From contig CP124680.1 of NCBI GenBank assembly GCA_029961745.1, positions 2,108,001-2,172,000 on the forward strand: a DNA stretch of 64,000 bases, read 5' to 3'. This stretch comes from Nocardioides sp. L-11A (GTDB taxonomy: Bacteria > Actinomycetota > Actinomycetes > Propionibacteriales > Nocardioidaceae). Position 1 is the stretch's first letter, and each line of letters begins with the position of its first letter. The position numbers and the translations under genes were made by a program. This document shows, piece by piece, positions 7,882 to 15,549 of the stretch. The notes below the pieces were generated by a model. It ran no database searches. It was not told the DNA's origin and worked only from the letters and a program-made list of their open reading frames with translations.

Positions 7882-8159
7882 GACGCCACCGCCGCTCCGG
7901 CGGGCTTCGTTGCTCCGCGACGAGAGACGGAATGTCCAGAGTCACTGGACAGTCGAGGCACGAAAAGATCGTCGATGCCCACGCCGAAGAACCTCGCGAT
8001 GCGCGCCGCGCGCTCGGGTGTCACCGTTGTGATCTCGCCCCGGAGGATGCGAGTGACGTATGAGTGCGACGAGTACCCGACGGCCTGGGCGAGGGCTCGT
8101 GCGGACACGTCCTGGATGGCCATGAGCTTGAGGATCCGCTTCGGATCGATGACTCGCAT
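7878..8159 (-). CDS. XRE-type HTH repressor of the prophage, 93 aa
   Basis: The protein is almost entirely one Cro/CI-type HTH domain (residues about 5-60: KLMAIQDVSARALAQAVGYS then SYVTRILRGEITTVTPERAARIARFF), followed by GIDDLFVP, typical of XRE proteins. ATG 8159 is preceded by GGAG; in-frame codons further upstream lack such a site. It heads the leftward operon and faces a rightward HTH gene, the layout of a lysogeny switch. One operator-like palindrome overlaps its predicted promoter and a second identical one lies in its own 3' coding end, so autoregulation is likely. Confidence 0.82.
   Translation of the reverse strand: MRVIDPKRILKLMAIQDVSARALAQAVGYSSHSYVTRILRGEITTVTPERAARIARFFGVGIDDLFVPRLSSDSGHSVSRRGATKPAGAAVAS
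7933..7951. promoter_or_regulatory. Operator-like palindrome, copy 1 (inside the repressor gene)
   Basis: TGTCCAG and CTGGACA arms separated by AGTCA form a perfect 7-bp inverted repeat. The identical arms and 5-nt spacing recur at 8218-8236, and no third copy was noticed nearby. Its position within the 3' coding part of the HTH gene suggests a second, possibly looping, repressor site. Confidence 0.7.
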
Positions 8160-8193
8160 GTAGATCTCCGGGGGGCGCTGGTTCGGTGGCTTC

Positions 8194-8223
8194 ACTGTAG
8201 ATCCGTTCTTGTCTATGTGTCCA
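8194..8223 (-). promoter_or_regulatory. Predicted leftward promoter of the prophage early/repressor operon
   Basis: Reading leftwards, TGGACA (8223-8218) and TACAGT (8199-8194) are separated by 18 nt, a good -35/-10 pair. The repressor ATG follows about 34 nt downstream of the -10. The -35 lies within the palindrome at 8218-8236, so a bound repressor would block this promoter. Prediction only. Confidence 0.5.
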
Positions 8224-8236
8224 GTAAGTCTGGACA
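8218..8236. promoter_or_regulatory. Operator-like palindrome, copy 2 (at the repressor promoter)
   Basis: TGTCCAG-TAAGT-CTGGACA: arms and spacer length match the copy at 7933-7951, with different spacer bases. It lies 59 bp upstream of the repressor ATG and overlaps the predicted -35. This is the expected place for autorepression by the HTH protein. Confidence 0.72.
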
Positions 8237-8284
8237 AAGCGTCGATCACTTGTGCCCGGCTGTCAAGAGATTGCATCGTTGTAG

Positions 8285-8312
8285 TTCCGCAGGTCGGCTC
8301 TGACCTGCGGAA
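8285..8312. repeat. 11-bp inverted repeat between divergent HTH genes
   Basis: TTCCGCAGGTC (8285-8295) and its exact complement GACCTGCGGAA (8302-8312) flank a 6-nt loop. No T-run follows, so an operator for the second HTH protein (8445-8789), or a hairpin in a leader transcript, is more likely than a terminator. The rest of the 285-bp gap 8160-8444 holds the repressor promoter and operator described separately and nothing else recognised. Confidence 0.6.
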
Positions 8313-8444
8313 ATGCGCGAAGATTCCGCGGGTAGCGTTGTGCCCGACACAGGGCGGCGTGCATATGCCCACCCAGATGGACAAGGCGTTCTGGACGGGC
8401 CGATCGTGGCCGCATGACGACACGAGCGAGGGGACCACCAAGGC

Positions 8445-8789
8445 ATGGGCCGGCTGTTCGAGCTGATCGAGGCGCACCGCCAGGCCCAGCCTTATCCGCC
8501 CTCTCTGGCCCGAGTGGCCCAGGAGGTCGGGGTGTCCCGCCAGACCCTGTTGAACTGGCGGGCCCCCACCGGGCTAATCGACAAGAGGCACCTGATCGCG
8601 ATCAGCGAGGTGACGAAGGTGCCGTACCAGCGGGTCCTGGACGCCCTGCTGGAGGACATCGGGTACCTGCAGGCCGACGAGTTGCCCGCCGCGGCCCGGA
8701 AGGGCACCCCCAACCTGCGAGAGGCGAAGCGGCGCCAGGACGAGGCCGGCGAGGCGCCAGACCCAGAGGGGCCAGAGCATGGAGCCTGA
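8445..8789 (+). CDS. HTH DNA-binding protein, Cro/antirepressor-like, 114 aa
   Basis: Residues of about 18-70 form an HTH: LARVAQEVGVSRQTLLNWRAPTG then HLIAISEVTKVPYQRVLDALLEDIGY. It is the first rightward gene, divergent from the repressor, the usual place of a Cro-like or activator gene in a phage switch. The C-terminus is a charged, Pro-containing tail. ATG 8445 is chosen; the stop lies 11 bp inside the next gene. The actual operator is unknown, but the repeat at 8285-8312 is a candidate. Confidence 0.7.
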   Translation: MGRLFELIEAHRQAQPYPPSLARVAQEVGVSRQTLLNWRAPTGLIDKRHLIAISEVTKVPYQRVLDALLEDIGYLQADELPAAARKGTPNLREAKRRQDEAGEAPDPEGPEHGA

Positions 8790-9348
8790 CTGTGAAGCGA
8801 CCTCCCATGGGTCGCCGGATGTCGCGCGGATGGTCAACCCGGCCGAGGAGCCGATCCCGGGGTACTTCAGCGGTCGCCACTACACCCAATGGGTCGACCG
8901 CGTGAAGCATCTGAAGAGATCGGAGCAGTACGACTTGGCGCTCGGACTGCTCGCCGCTCTCATCGATGCAGCCGAGACCGAGGCCGACGAGCCAATCCGC
9001 GTCAGCCGCGGCACTCAGGGAAGTGGACCTGCGCGAGTAGTCGAGATCGTCGATCCTGAACTACGCGCCGAGCTCGCCGCGGAGCATCGCCGACATGGGC
9101 CCGCACTGCCTCCCCCCTGGTACTACGAGCAGGCGGCGATCATTCACCACAAGCAGCAGAGATTCGACCTCGAAGCGGAGATCCTCGAGCGCTACCTGCG
9201 GCGTATGGACACGGCGCGCCGCCCGGCGAACGGTGACGAGATCGAAGCGCGGGTCAGCAGGCGCCTCGTCAATGCGAAGATCGCGCTCGCCAAGCAGGCG
9301 AGTGCTGGGTATGCCCACGAGGAACAGATCGGACGTGAACGAGCGTGA
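8779..9348 (+). CDS. Hypothetical prophage protein, TPR-like, 189 aa
   Basis: Helical segments with alternating Ala/Leu and aromatic residues (KHLKRSEQYDLALGLLAALI, then WYYEQAAIIHHKQQRFDLE) resemble tetratricopeptide helices, suggesting a protein-binding scaffold. The start overlaps the preceding gene by 11 bp and the end overlaps the next by 4 bp, so the three are probably one transcript. Similar proteins accompany HTH genes in actinobacterial prophages, but no function is known. Confidence 0.6.
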   Translation: MEPDCEATSHGSPDVARMVNPAEEPIPGYFSGRHYTQWVDRVKHLKRSEQYDLALGLLAALIDAAETEADEPIRVSRGTQGSGPARVVEIVDPELRAELAAEHRRHGPALPPPWYYEQAAIIHHKQQRFDLEAEILERYLRRMDTARRPANGDEIEARVSRRLVNAKIALAKQASAGYAHEEQIGRERA

Positions 9349-9749
9349 GGCTGTTCGGCAAGAAGCGACCGAGGCAGGGTCAGGCCGGCTGGTATCCCCA
9401 CCCGACACTCACGGGCCAGGAGCGCTGGTGGGACGGCGAGCGGTGGACGAGTCGATCGCGCGTGAAGGGCGAGGTCAAGGCCGCACAACGCCAGCATGAG
9501 CGTGAGGTAGACGAGGTCGCGCGACGGGAGCAGGAGGAGGCCCGAAAGCGGCTCATCTGTCCCCACTGCCAGACAGCTGGGCACGTGACCGTCGGCGCGG
9601 CGAGGAAGAACCACGGCATCAGCGGGGGCAAGGCGACGGGGGCGATCCTCACGGGCGGAGCGTCGCTATTCGCCACAGGTCTCGCCCGCAAGGGCTGGGT
9701 GACTCGCCTGAGCTGCTCGAACTGCGGCATGTCCTGGGAAGTCGAGTAG
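9345..9749 (+). CDS. DUF2510-domain protein with zinc ribbon, 134 aa
   Basis: An N-terminal DUF2510 motif is clear (GWYPHPTLTGQERWWDGERWT). A charged helix follows, then CPHCQTAGH and a later CSNCGMSWEVE, which together form a probable zinc ribbon around a Gly-rich, possibly membrane-active stretch (GGKATGAILTGGASLF). GTG 9345 overlaps the upstream TGA. DUF2510 is common in Actinobacteria, usually attached to membrane or export-related proteins; its function is not established. Confidence 0.72.
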   Translation: MRLFGKKRPRQGQAGWYPHPTLTGQERWWDGERWTSRSRVKGEVKAAQRQHEREVDEVARREQEEARKRLICPHCQTAGHVTVGAARKNHGISGGKATGAILTGGASLFATGLARKGWVTRLSCSNCGMSWEVE

Positions 9750-9793
9750 CCCCACCAACCTCGTGTCGGACCCCCTCCCTAAGGTCCGGCGCC

Positions 9794-10282
9794 ATGTACG
9801 ACCCGTGGGACGACTTCGAGCGGTACCGGCTCCAGGGCTGGAAGGTCCGCTGGTGCCGTCTCCCCGATCGGCTCGGCCACACGACCTGGCACGACCTGAC
9901 GGTGAGCCTGGACCCCGACCAAGACCAGCCCCAGGAGCGCGGCACCGTCACACACGAGGTCATCCACCTCGAGCGGGGCCCGATCCCCGAGGGGTGGGAG
10001 GAGTGGGAAGAGCGGATCGTCAACGAGCTGGCGGCCCGGCGGCTGATCAGCCTGGACGACCTGGTCGACGGGATGGTCTGGGCCTACGACGTCGACGAGC
10101 TGGCCGTCGTCCTCTGGGTCGACGAGGCGACCGTGAGGACCCGGCTGCAGACCCTCACCGAGGCCGAGGGCCGTGAGATTCAGGCCCGGCTCGATGAAGC
10201 CGAGACGAGCTTCCCCGACGAGGTGTACGACGACGTGCAGTGGCCGGACTGGGGCTACGACGACATCGCTACCTCTCCGTGA
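9794..10282 (+). CDS. ImmA/IrrE-type metalloprotease-like protein
   Basis: HEVIH (H54, E55, H58) is the zinc-binding HExxH motif, set in GTVTHEVIHLERG as in ImmA/IrrE proteins encoded by mobile elements. The second half (about 75-130) looks like a winged-helix or HTH segment (DDLVDGMVWAYDVDELAVVLWVDEATVRTRLQ). ImmA of ICEBs1 cleaves the element's repressor; by analogy this protein may cut the HTH repressor at 7878-8159, but only the motif is seen. It ends 14 bp inside the convergent integrase gene. Confidence 0.75.
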   Translation: MYDPWDDFERYRLQGWKVRWCRLPDRLGHTTWHDLTVSLDPDQDQPQERGTVTHEVIHLERGPIPEGWEEWEERIVNELAARRLISLDDLVDGMVWAYDVDELAVVLWVDEATVRTRLQTLTEAEGREIQARLDEAETSFPDEVYDDVQWPDWGYDDIATSP

Positions 10283-11618
10283 TGACGACACGATCGGGAT
10301 CGAAGACGTTCCGCGTCGGCTTCGTCAGCGGCTTGATCTCGATCCGAGAAACGACCAGCTCGACCAGCTCGCGCCGCCGACCCAGATCCTCCGGCCACGG
10401 TCCGCCCTGGACGGGCAGCGGTACACGGGGGAGGGTGTTCATGTCCTCGAGCAGCTCTTCCTGGCGGGCCTTCGCTCGGTTGATCGCGCGGACGAGGGTG
10501 GGCACGGGGGTGCCTGGCTCCTCAAGCTGCTGCTCAAGCTCCAGGATCCGCGTGTCGAGGTCGGCCAGCTCCTTGTTGCGCCCGCGGTTGGGCTGGGAGC
10601 GCAGCCGGGTGAGGCGCCGGCGTACGACGGGGTTCTCCAGCCGCTCTTGGGCGAAGCTCTCGACCATGTCCTCCACGTACCGCACCGACACCGATACCCC
10701 GCCGCAGCCGGGCATGTTGGGCCGGGACGGGCACCGGTAGGCGGCCTGGCGGGTCGACCCGCCCGAGATCATCCGCATCTTGCACTTTCCGCAGAACAAG
10801 AGCCCGGGCAGCAGGTTCTTCCGCGGCACGTACGCGCGCGTGCGGCTGCTCAGGAAGGCGCGCGCCTGCTCCCATCGGTCGCGATCGACGATCGCGGGCC
10901 AGTTGCCCTCGGCGACAATCTCGCCCTTGTGGGTGGACCACCCGGCGATCCTCGGGTTGAGCAAGTACACCTTGAGTCCCGAGGCTCTCCATACCTTGCC
11001 ACGCGTGGTGCGGATGCCGGCGTCGTCGAGCCATCGCAGGACGCTGCCCTGGGACTCGCCGGCGAGCAGCCGGTCAATCATCTCGCGGGCGACGGAGGCC
11101 TCGGTCGGCACGACGGTCGCGCCGTCACGCTCGTACCCGAAGAGCCGGTTCGAGTTCGTCACGGGGGCGCCGAGTTCGCGGCCTTGCTGCCACGACCTGG
11201 CCCACCTCTCCGTCTTGTGCTCGACCTCGTACGTCGCGACCTGGGCGAGCAGTCCCGCGACGAGCCGGCCGGTCGGGGTGGTGAGGTCGACGCTGCCGGC
11301 GTTGACGGTCGCGACCTGGGCGTTGGTCGCCTTGCAGACCTCGACGAGCTCGCCCAGGTCCATCGCGCGCCGGTACAGCCGGTCCGCGTGCCACGCGACG
11401 ATGGCGTCGACTGTCCCAGCGCGTAGGTCTGCGAGGAGCCGCTGGTAGGCCGGGCGTGGCTTCTTCCCGGTGGCGGAGACGTCGTTGTCGATGTAGACGT
11501 CGACGATTTGCCAGCCGAGTTGACCGGCGAGTGCCTCGCAGTCCTCCTGCTGGCGCTGGACGCCGAGCTGCTCTCCGGCGTAGTCCCGGCTGATCCGGAC
11601 GTAGATCGCTGCTCGCAT
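10269..11618 (-). CDS. Large serine recombinase (phage integrase), 449 aa
   Basis: The catalytic domain starts RAAIYVRISRD with the nucleophile Ser10 and includes VDAIVAWHADRLYRR. The recombinase domain follows (about 150-260, SNRLFGYERDG to WEQARAFL), then a zinc ribbon with Cys at 276, 279, 296 and 305, and a coiled coil at about 345-400. This is the phiC31/Bxb1 type that joins attP and attB without repeats longer than a few bases. The gene begins about 35 bp from the yifB junction, as expected beside attP. Excision would need a directionality factor; the protein at 3633-4943 is the candidate. Confidence 0.95.
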   Translation of the reverse strand: MRAAIYVRISRDYAGEQLGVQRQQEDCEALAGQLGWQIVDVYIDNDVSATGKKPRPAYQRLLADLRAGTVDAIVAWHADRLYRRAMDLGELVEVCKATNAQVATVNAGSVDLTTPTGRLVAGLLAQVATYEVEHKTERWARSWQQGRELGAPVTNSNRLFGYERDGATVVPTEASVAREMIDRLLAGESQGSVLRWLDDAGIRTTRGKVWRASGLKVYLLNPRIAGWSTHKGEIVAEGNWPAIVDRDRWEQARAFLSSRTRAYVPRKNLLPGLLFCGKCKMRMISGGSTRQAAYRCPSRPNMPGCGGVSVSVRYVEDMVESFAQERLENPVVRRRLTRLRSQPNRGRNKELADLDTRILELEQQLEEPGTPVPTLVRAINRAKARQEELLEDMNTLPRVPLPVQGGPWPEDLGRRRELVELVVSRIEIKPLTKPTRNVFDPDRVVITER

Positions 11619-11665
11619 GGGTCGGAGGGTACCTGAGACATTCGACGATTAGCGTGCGGCAACTG
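11619..11665. other. Attachment-site junction of the element with yifB
   Basis: The integrase start codon is at 11618-11616. From about 11652 the plus-strand frame reads ACGNWTR...NHCTCAETARR and continues as YifB, so the crossover lies within or just before the codons of the NPCPCG motif of yifB. The 2-bp core cannot be fixed without the other junction. Confidence 0.7.
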
Positions 11666-12185
11666 GACGAGGGCGGCGCGGTCCAACCACTGCACCTGCG
11701 CCGAGACCGCTCGGCGCGCCTACCGGGCCCGGATGTCCGGTCCGATCGTCGACCGGATCGACATCGTGCGCCACGTCCGGCCCGGGTCGCCGGCCAGCGA
11801 TGACCCCTTCCGCCCCGTCGAGTCGTCGGCCGAGGTGCGCGAACGTGTCGCGGCCGCGCGAGCGCGGCAGCGCGAACGGTTCGCCGGTCGGAGCTGGCGG
11901 CTGAACGCCCACGTGCCGAGCCCGCGCCTCAAGGACACCTGGCCGTTGCCCGCCCCCGCCCAGCAGCTGATCGACGCCGAGGTGCTCGCCGGACGGCTCA
12001 GCGCCCGCGGAGCCGTCCGGGTCCACCGGCTGGCCTGGACCGTGGCCGACGTCCGCTCGGTGCGCACCGGCCGCGATCTCGAGCCGGGTGTCGACGAGGT
12101 CGCGACCGCGCTGCGCCTGCGGTCCGGCCAACCGCTCGACCTCGCGATGTTCCAGCAGCGGCCCGGCGCGGAGGGTGCGGCATGA
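11652..12185 (+). pseudogene. yifB: 3' remnant of yifB (ComM/Mg-chelatase-like ATPase)
   Basis: The frame shows the end of a YifB protein: CG-x-W, then CTC, ARRAYRARMSGPIVDRIDI and a C-terminal domain with ARARQRERF and a closing block of helices. The N-terminal two-thirds, including Walker A and B, are missing and must lie beyond the element. YifB/ComM is a ring helicase that helps branch migration during natural transformation in Gram-negative bacteria; its role in Actinobacteria is little known. ATG 11733 could start a 150-residue fragment, but without the ATPase core it should be inactive. It overlaps dprA by 4 bp, so the original yifB-dprA coupling is still visible. Confidence 0.88.
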
Positions 12186-13330
12186 CCGTCGCCGAGGAGG
12201 AACGGCTCGCCCGGGCCACCATCAACCTGATCACCGAGCCGGGCGATGTCCGGTGCCTGGGGCTGACCCGCGAGCTCGGCGGCGTCCGGTTCCTCGAGGT
12301 GCTGCGCGAGCAGCCGGACCTGCGCCCGGAGTTCCTCGCGGCCGCCGGACGACTGGCGCGAGCCCACCCGGAGCGGGTCCTCGAGGAGGCCGCCCGGCGC
12401 GAGATCCGCTTCGTCGTCCCGGGCGACGACGAATGGCCCGGGTCGCTCGACGACCTCGCCGGCGCCGGAGTCCTGCACGCCCGCGGCGAGGTCCCCGTCG
12501 GTCTGTGGGTGCGAGGCCCCCTCCGGCTCGACCGGCTCGGTCCCGCGGTGGCCGTCGTGGGCTCCCGCTCGTCGACCTCCTACGGCGACGAGGTCGCCGG
12601 CGAGATGGCCGCCATCCTCGGCGCGGCCGGGCGGACCGTGGTCTCGGGTGCCGCCTACGGCGTCGACTACGCCGCCCACCGTGGCGCCGTCACCGCCGAG
12701 GGTCGCACCGTCGCCGTCCTCGCCTGCGGGGTGGACCGGGCCTACCCGGTCGCCCATGCCGCGATGCTCGACCATCTGGGGCGGCACCACGCGATCGTGT
12801 CCGAGGCGCCACCCGGGTCCGCGCCGCTGCGGGTCCGCTTCCTGGCCCGCAACCGTCTCATCGCCGCCCTCACCGATGGCACCGTCGTGGTCGAGGCGGC
12901 CCTGCGCAGCGGTGCGCTCAACACGGCATCCTGGGCCGACCGGCTGCACAGGACCGTGATGGCGGTGCCCGGCCAGGTCACCAGTGCCGCCTCCGAGGGG
13001 GCGCACGAGCTGGTCAGGTCCGGCGGCGCCACACTCGTCACCCGTGGCGAGGACGTGCTCGAGCTGCTGGGCGCGCCCGGCGAGCACCTGCTTGACGTGC
13101 GCCGGGCCCCCGACGGCCCGCGGGACCGATTGACCATCCGCGCACGGCAGGTCCTCGATGCCGTCCCGGTCGCGTCGCCGGCGAGCGCCGCCTCGGTCGC
13201 CCGGGTCGCCGGGCTCGGGACCGAGGAGGTCGAGCAGCTCCTGCGTGGGCTCGCGCTCGACGGACACGTCGAGCACATGCCGTCGGGCTGGCGGCTGGGA
13301 GAGGAGGTGCGTTCTACGATCGATCAATGA
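12182..13330 (+). CDS. dprA: DNA processing protein DprA
   Basis: The central Rossmann-like DprA domain is clear: [87 protein letters not shown], and [21 protein letters not shown]-terminal winged-helix-like segment follows (RQVLDAVP to [19 protein letters not shown]). DprA binds incoming single strands and loads RecA. With 382 residues it has the normal length. It overlaps both the yifB remnant and xerC by 4 bp, so it is transcribed with them; insertion of the element may change its upstream promoter. Confidence 0.95.
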   Translation: MTVAEEERLARATINLITEPGDVRCLGLTRELGGVRFLEVLREQPDLRPEFLAAAGRLARAHPERVLEEAARREIRFVVPGDDEWPGSLDDLAGAGVLHARGEVPVGLWVRGPLRLDRLGPAVAVVGSRSSTSYGDEVAGEMAAILGAAGRTVVSGAAYGVDYAAHRGAVTAEGRTVAVLACGVDRAYPVAHAAMLDHLGRHHAIVSEAPPGSAPLRVRFLARNRLIAALTDGTVVVEAALRSGALNTASWADRLHRTVMAVPGQVTSAASEGAHELVRSGGATLVTRGEDVLELLGAPGEHLLDVRRAPDGPRDRLTIRARQVLDAVPVASPASAASVARVAGLGTEEVEQLLRGLALDGHVEHMPSGWRLGEEVRSTIDQ

Positions 13331-14268
13331 GCGACGAGGCCGCAGTCGAGGACTCCCTGCCGGAGGTGTTCGCGCGCACCCTCGCCGACTACGAGCGTCA
13401 TCTCGTCGCGGAGCGGGACCTGACGCCCCACACCGTGCGGGCCTATCTCGGCGACGTCGCCGGACTCCTCGACCATGCCGGCCGGCTCGGCCTGGTCGAG
13501 GTCACCGAGCTCGACCTGCGCAGCCTGCGCAGCTGGTTGGCCAAGCAGCAGAGTCTCGGCCTGTCGCGCACCACGCTGGCCCGCCGGGCCACTGCTGCCC
13601 GGGTGTTCACCGCCTGGCTGGCCCGCACCGGCCGGACCGTCAGCGACGTCGGCTCGGCCCTCGGCTCACCTCGCCCGCACCACACCCTGCCGGACGTCCT
13701 GCGGGTCGACGAGGCGGCCCAGCTCATCGGTGCGGCGACCGACCTGGCCGACGATGGCAGCGCCGTGGGGCTGCGCGACGTCGCCATGCTCGAGCTGCTG
13801 TACGCCACCGGCATGCGGGTCGGGGAGCTCTGTGGTCTCGACGTCGACGACCTGGATCGCGATCGCAATGTCGTCCGAGTGCTCGGCAAGGGGCGCAAGG
13901 AGCGCACCGTCCCCTTCGGCCAGCCGGCCGCCGTCGCGCTCGACCGGTGGCTGGCTCAGGGCCGGGGCCTGCTGGCGCGCGGCGGGTCGGGACCAGCACT
14001 GTTCCTCGGTGCCCGCGGTGGTCGGATCGACCAGCGGGCCGTCCGCACGCTGGTGCACCGGCGGCTCGCCGAGGTCCCGGGGGCGCCGGACCTCGGGCCG
14101 CACGGACTCCGCCACACCGCGGCCACCCACCTGCTCGAGGGCGGGGCCGACCTGCGCTCGGTGCAGGAGCTGCTGGGCCACGCTTCCCTGGCGACCACGC
14201 AGCGCTACACGCACGTCACCACCGATCGACTGCGCCGGGCCTACCAGCAGGCGCATCCGCGGGCATGA
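13327..14268 (+). CDS. xerC: Tyrosine recombinase XerC
   Basis: A 313-residue tyrosine recombinase with all catalytic residues in place: R164 (ATGMRVGEL), K188, H259 and R262 (HGLRH), H285 (LLGH) and Y294 (TQRYTHV). It has the N-terminal core-binding domain (residues about 10-105). The gene order dprA-xerC-rpsB is the usual place for XerC in Actinobacteria, where it resolves chromosome dimers at dif with XerD. It is a host gene and not part of the adjacent element. The ATG overlaps the dprA stop. Confidence 0.93.
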   Translation: MSDEAAVEDSLPEVFARTLADYERHLVAERDLTPHTVRAYLGDVAGLLDHAGRLGLVEVTELDLRSLRSWLAKQQSLGLSRTTLARRATAARVFTAWLARTGRTVSDVGSALGSPRPHHTLPDVLRVDEAAQLIGAATDLADDGSAVGLRDVAMLELLYATGMRVGELCGLDVDDLDRDRNVVRVLGKGRKERTVPFGQPAAVALDRWLAQGRGLLARGGSGPALFLGARGGRIDQRAVRTLVHRRLAEVPGAPDLGPHGLRHTAATHLLEGGADLRSVQELLGHASLATTQRYTHVTTDRLRRAYQQAHPRA

Positions 14269-14276
14269 CCCCGGGA

Positions 14277-14663
14277 TCACGCCGGGGACGCCGCGACGAG
14301 TCCTTGTCGTTCGGCAGCCGTGCGAAGACGGAGGTCGTAGCAGACCAGCACCTCCGCGCCGTGCCGCAGCGCTGTCGCCAGATGGATCGCGTCCAGACTG
14401 CGAAGCGTGGGGTCTGGCAGCAGGCCGGCGTGCTGCAGCAGGGGAGAGGTCATCTCGAACAGGTTGATCGACTCGAGCACCTCGGTTGCCAGACTCTGCT
14501 CGACGTCGTTGCGCATCGCGGCTCGACGGACTTCGGTCACGAGGAGTTCGGAGGAGAAGACGCGCCTGGGGTCGAGCCCGTTCAAGTAGTCCCTGAGCGC
14601 GTCGCTCTCAGCCTCCTCGGCAATGAGCTTCACCACGGCCGAGGTATCGACATAGACGTTCAC
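14277..14663 (-). CDS. vapC: VapC-type PIN-domain toxin
   Basis: A 128-residue PIN domain: VYVDTSAVVKLIAEE (D6 region), a central acidic segment (ELLVTEVRRAAM) and LDAIHLATALRHG, which carry the acidic residues of the metal-dependent ribonuclease site. VapC toxins cut tRNA or rRNA. GTG 14663 overlaps the antitoxin stop (GTGA), so the pair is translationally coupled. It converges on xerC with 8 bp between the stop codons. Confidence 0.88.
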   Translation of the reverse strand: MNVYVDTSAVVKLIAEEAESDALRDYLNGLDPRRVFSSELLVTEVRRAAMRNDVEQSLATEVLESINLFEMTSPLLQHAGLLPDPTLRSLDAIHLATALRHGAEVLVCYDLRLRTAAERQGLVAASPA

Positions 14664-14947
14664 AGCCGGTCCTCGCGAAGCTCGTCGAGCACTTCCTGCA
14701 TCGGGCGTCTCGCCCTGACGCGCTCGATGTCGTTCCAACCTCGGCTCCTCGTCGCGGGCCGTGCCATCTCGGCATACCAGAGGTCGTCCGCGACGGGCTG
14801 ACGCAGGATCGCCACCACCTCGCCGTGATTGGTGATCTCGAAGGACTCGCCCGCCGCTACCCGCCGCAGGATCGCGGCGCTGTTGTTGCGCAGCTCGCGG
14901 TGGGGAATGCGTTCCACGGCCCCGCTCCTGACGATCGTCGCGCTCAT
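14660..14947 (-). CDS. Phd/YefM-type antitoxin of the VapC pair
   Basis: The 95-residue protein has the Phd/YefM DNA-binding fold: VERIPHRELRNNSAAILRRVAAGESFEITNHGEVVAILRQ. A longer C-terminal tail (WYAEMARPATRSRGWNDIERVRARRPMQEVLDEL) would bind and block the toxin. ATG 14947 overlaps the stop of the M23 peptidase gene (ATGA), so the pair has no separate promoter gap and may be translated from the peptidase mRNA, although an internal promoter is possible. Confidence 0.85.
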   Translation of the reverse strand: MSATIVRSGAVERIPHRELRNNSAAILRRVAAGESFEITNHGEVVAILRQPVADDLWYAEMARPATRSRGWNDIERVRARRPMQEVLDELREDRL

Positions 14948-15549
14948 CGGTTCGCCCCGAAAGGCGTAGCAATCGTAGCAAAGATGGGTCGGGTGATGGC
15001 GCGGGCGACCGGCTCGTCGCGCCACAGGGGGAGCAGGCGGACGGGGCCGGTGCCGACGATCCGGAGCGGGTCGAGGTAGGTCTGCCCGGCGATCCAGCCC
15101 CAGTGCAGGCAGGTCCGCGGGAGGCAGTGCGACCCGGACGACTGCAGGCTGCCGATCGTCGCTCCGGCGGCGAGGGCGGCCCCGACTCCGACCGTCGCGG
15201 CCACCGGCTCATAGGTGGTGCGGGTGGCGCCGTGGCCGACGACCACCACGCCGCGACCGGCGATCGGGCCGGCGAAGACCACGACGCCGGGAAGGGCGGC
15301 GCGGACCGGCTGGCCGGCGTGCCCGGCGAGGTCGACGCCGCGGTGCCCGGCGCCGTAGGGGAGGTCGGGAGGGTCGAAGGAGCGCACGACCTCGGGCACC
15401 GGCTCGAGCGGCCAGACGCCGACCGGATCGCCCGCGGGGGCGGCGCGGGCGGGGACGACGGGGCCGATGGGGCCGATGGGGAGGAGCAGTCCGAGCTGGA
15501 GAAGCAGGAGGACGGGGAGCAGGGCGGGCCGGAGGAGTGAGCGGGTCAT
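14944..15549 (-). CDS. Secreted M23-family peptidase-like protein
   Basis: An N-terminal signal peptide (hydrophobic MTRSLLRPALLPVLLLLQLGL to about residue 36) is followed by an M23/LytM-type domain: GHRGVDLAGHAGQPVRA with H69 and D73, and CLHWGW near 147-152. The classic HxH motif reads C-L-H here, so the first zinc-site His is replaced by Cys; this form is common in the actinobacterial family next to rpsB. It probably acts on cell-wall peptidoglycan or regulates another hydrolase. ATG 15549 is chosen for the signal peptide; no Shine-Dalgarno is evident. 201 residues. Confidence 0.8.
   Translation of the reverse strand: MTRSLLRPALLPVLLLLQLGLLLPIGPIGPVVPARAAPAGDPVGVWPLEPVPEVVRSFDPPDLPYGAGHRGVDLAGHAGQPVRAALPGVVVFAGPIAGRGVVVVGHGATRTTYEPVAATVGVGAALAAGATIGSLQSSGSHCLPRTCLHWGWIAGQTYLDPLRIVGTGPVRLLPLWRDEPVARAITRPIFATIATPFGANR

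Larger units (their letters stand above)
1..11655. mobile_element. Right end of a prophage or integrative element inserted in yifB (left end outside the window)
   Basis: The stretch carries a phage-type early module: DEDDh exonuclease, RecF/SbcC-like ATPase, gp3-like directionality factor, PD-(D/E)XK nuclease, repressor-like HTH gene, ImmA-like protease, and a large serine integrase at its right edge. Immediately to the right the reading frame resumes in the middle of yifB, so this side is a true junction. No structural or lysis genes are seen here; they would lie to the left. Phage or ICE cannot be decided from this part alone. The right boundary is known to within about 20-30 bp. Confidence 0.88.

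Noticed and set aside
13327..14268. Second integrase of the element
   Set aside because: The tyrosine recombinase lies outside the junction in the conserved dprA-xerC-rpsB order and is host XerC.
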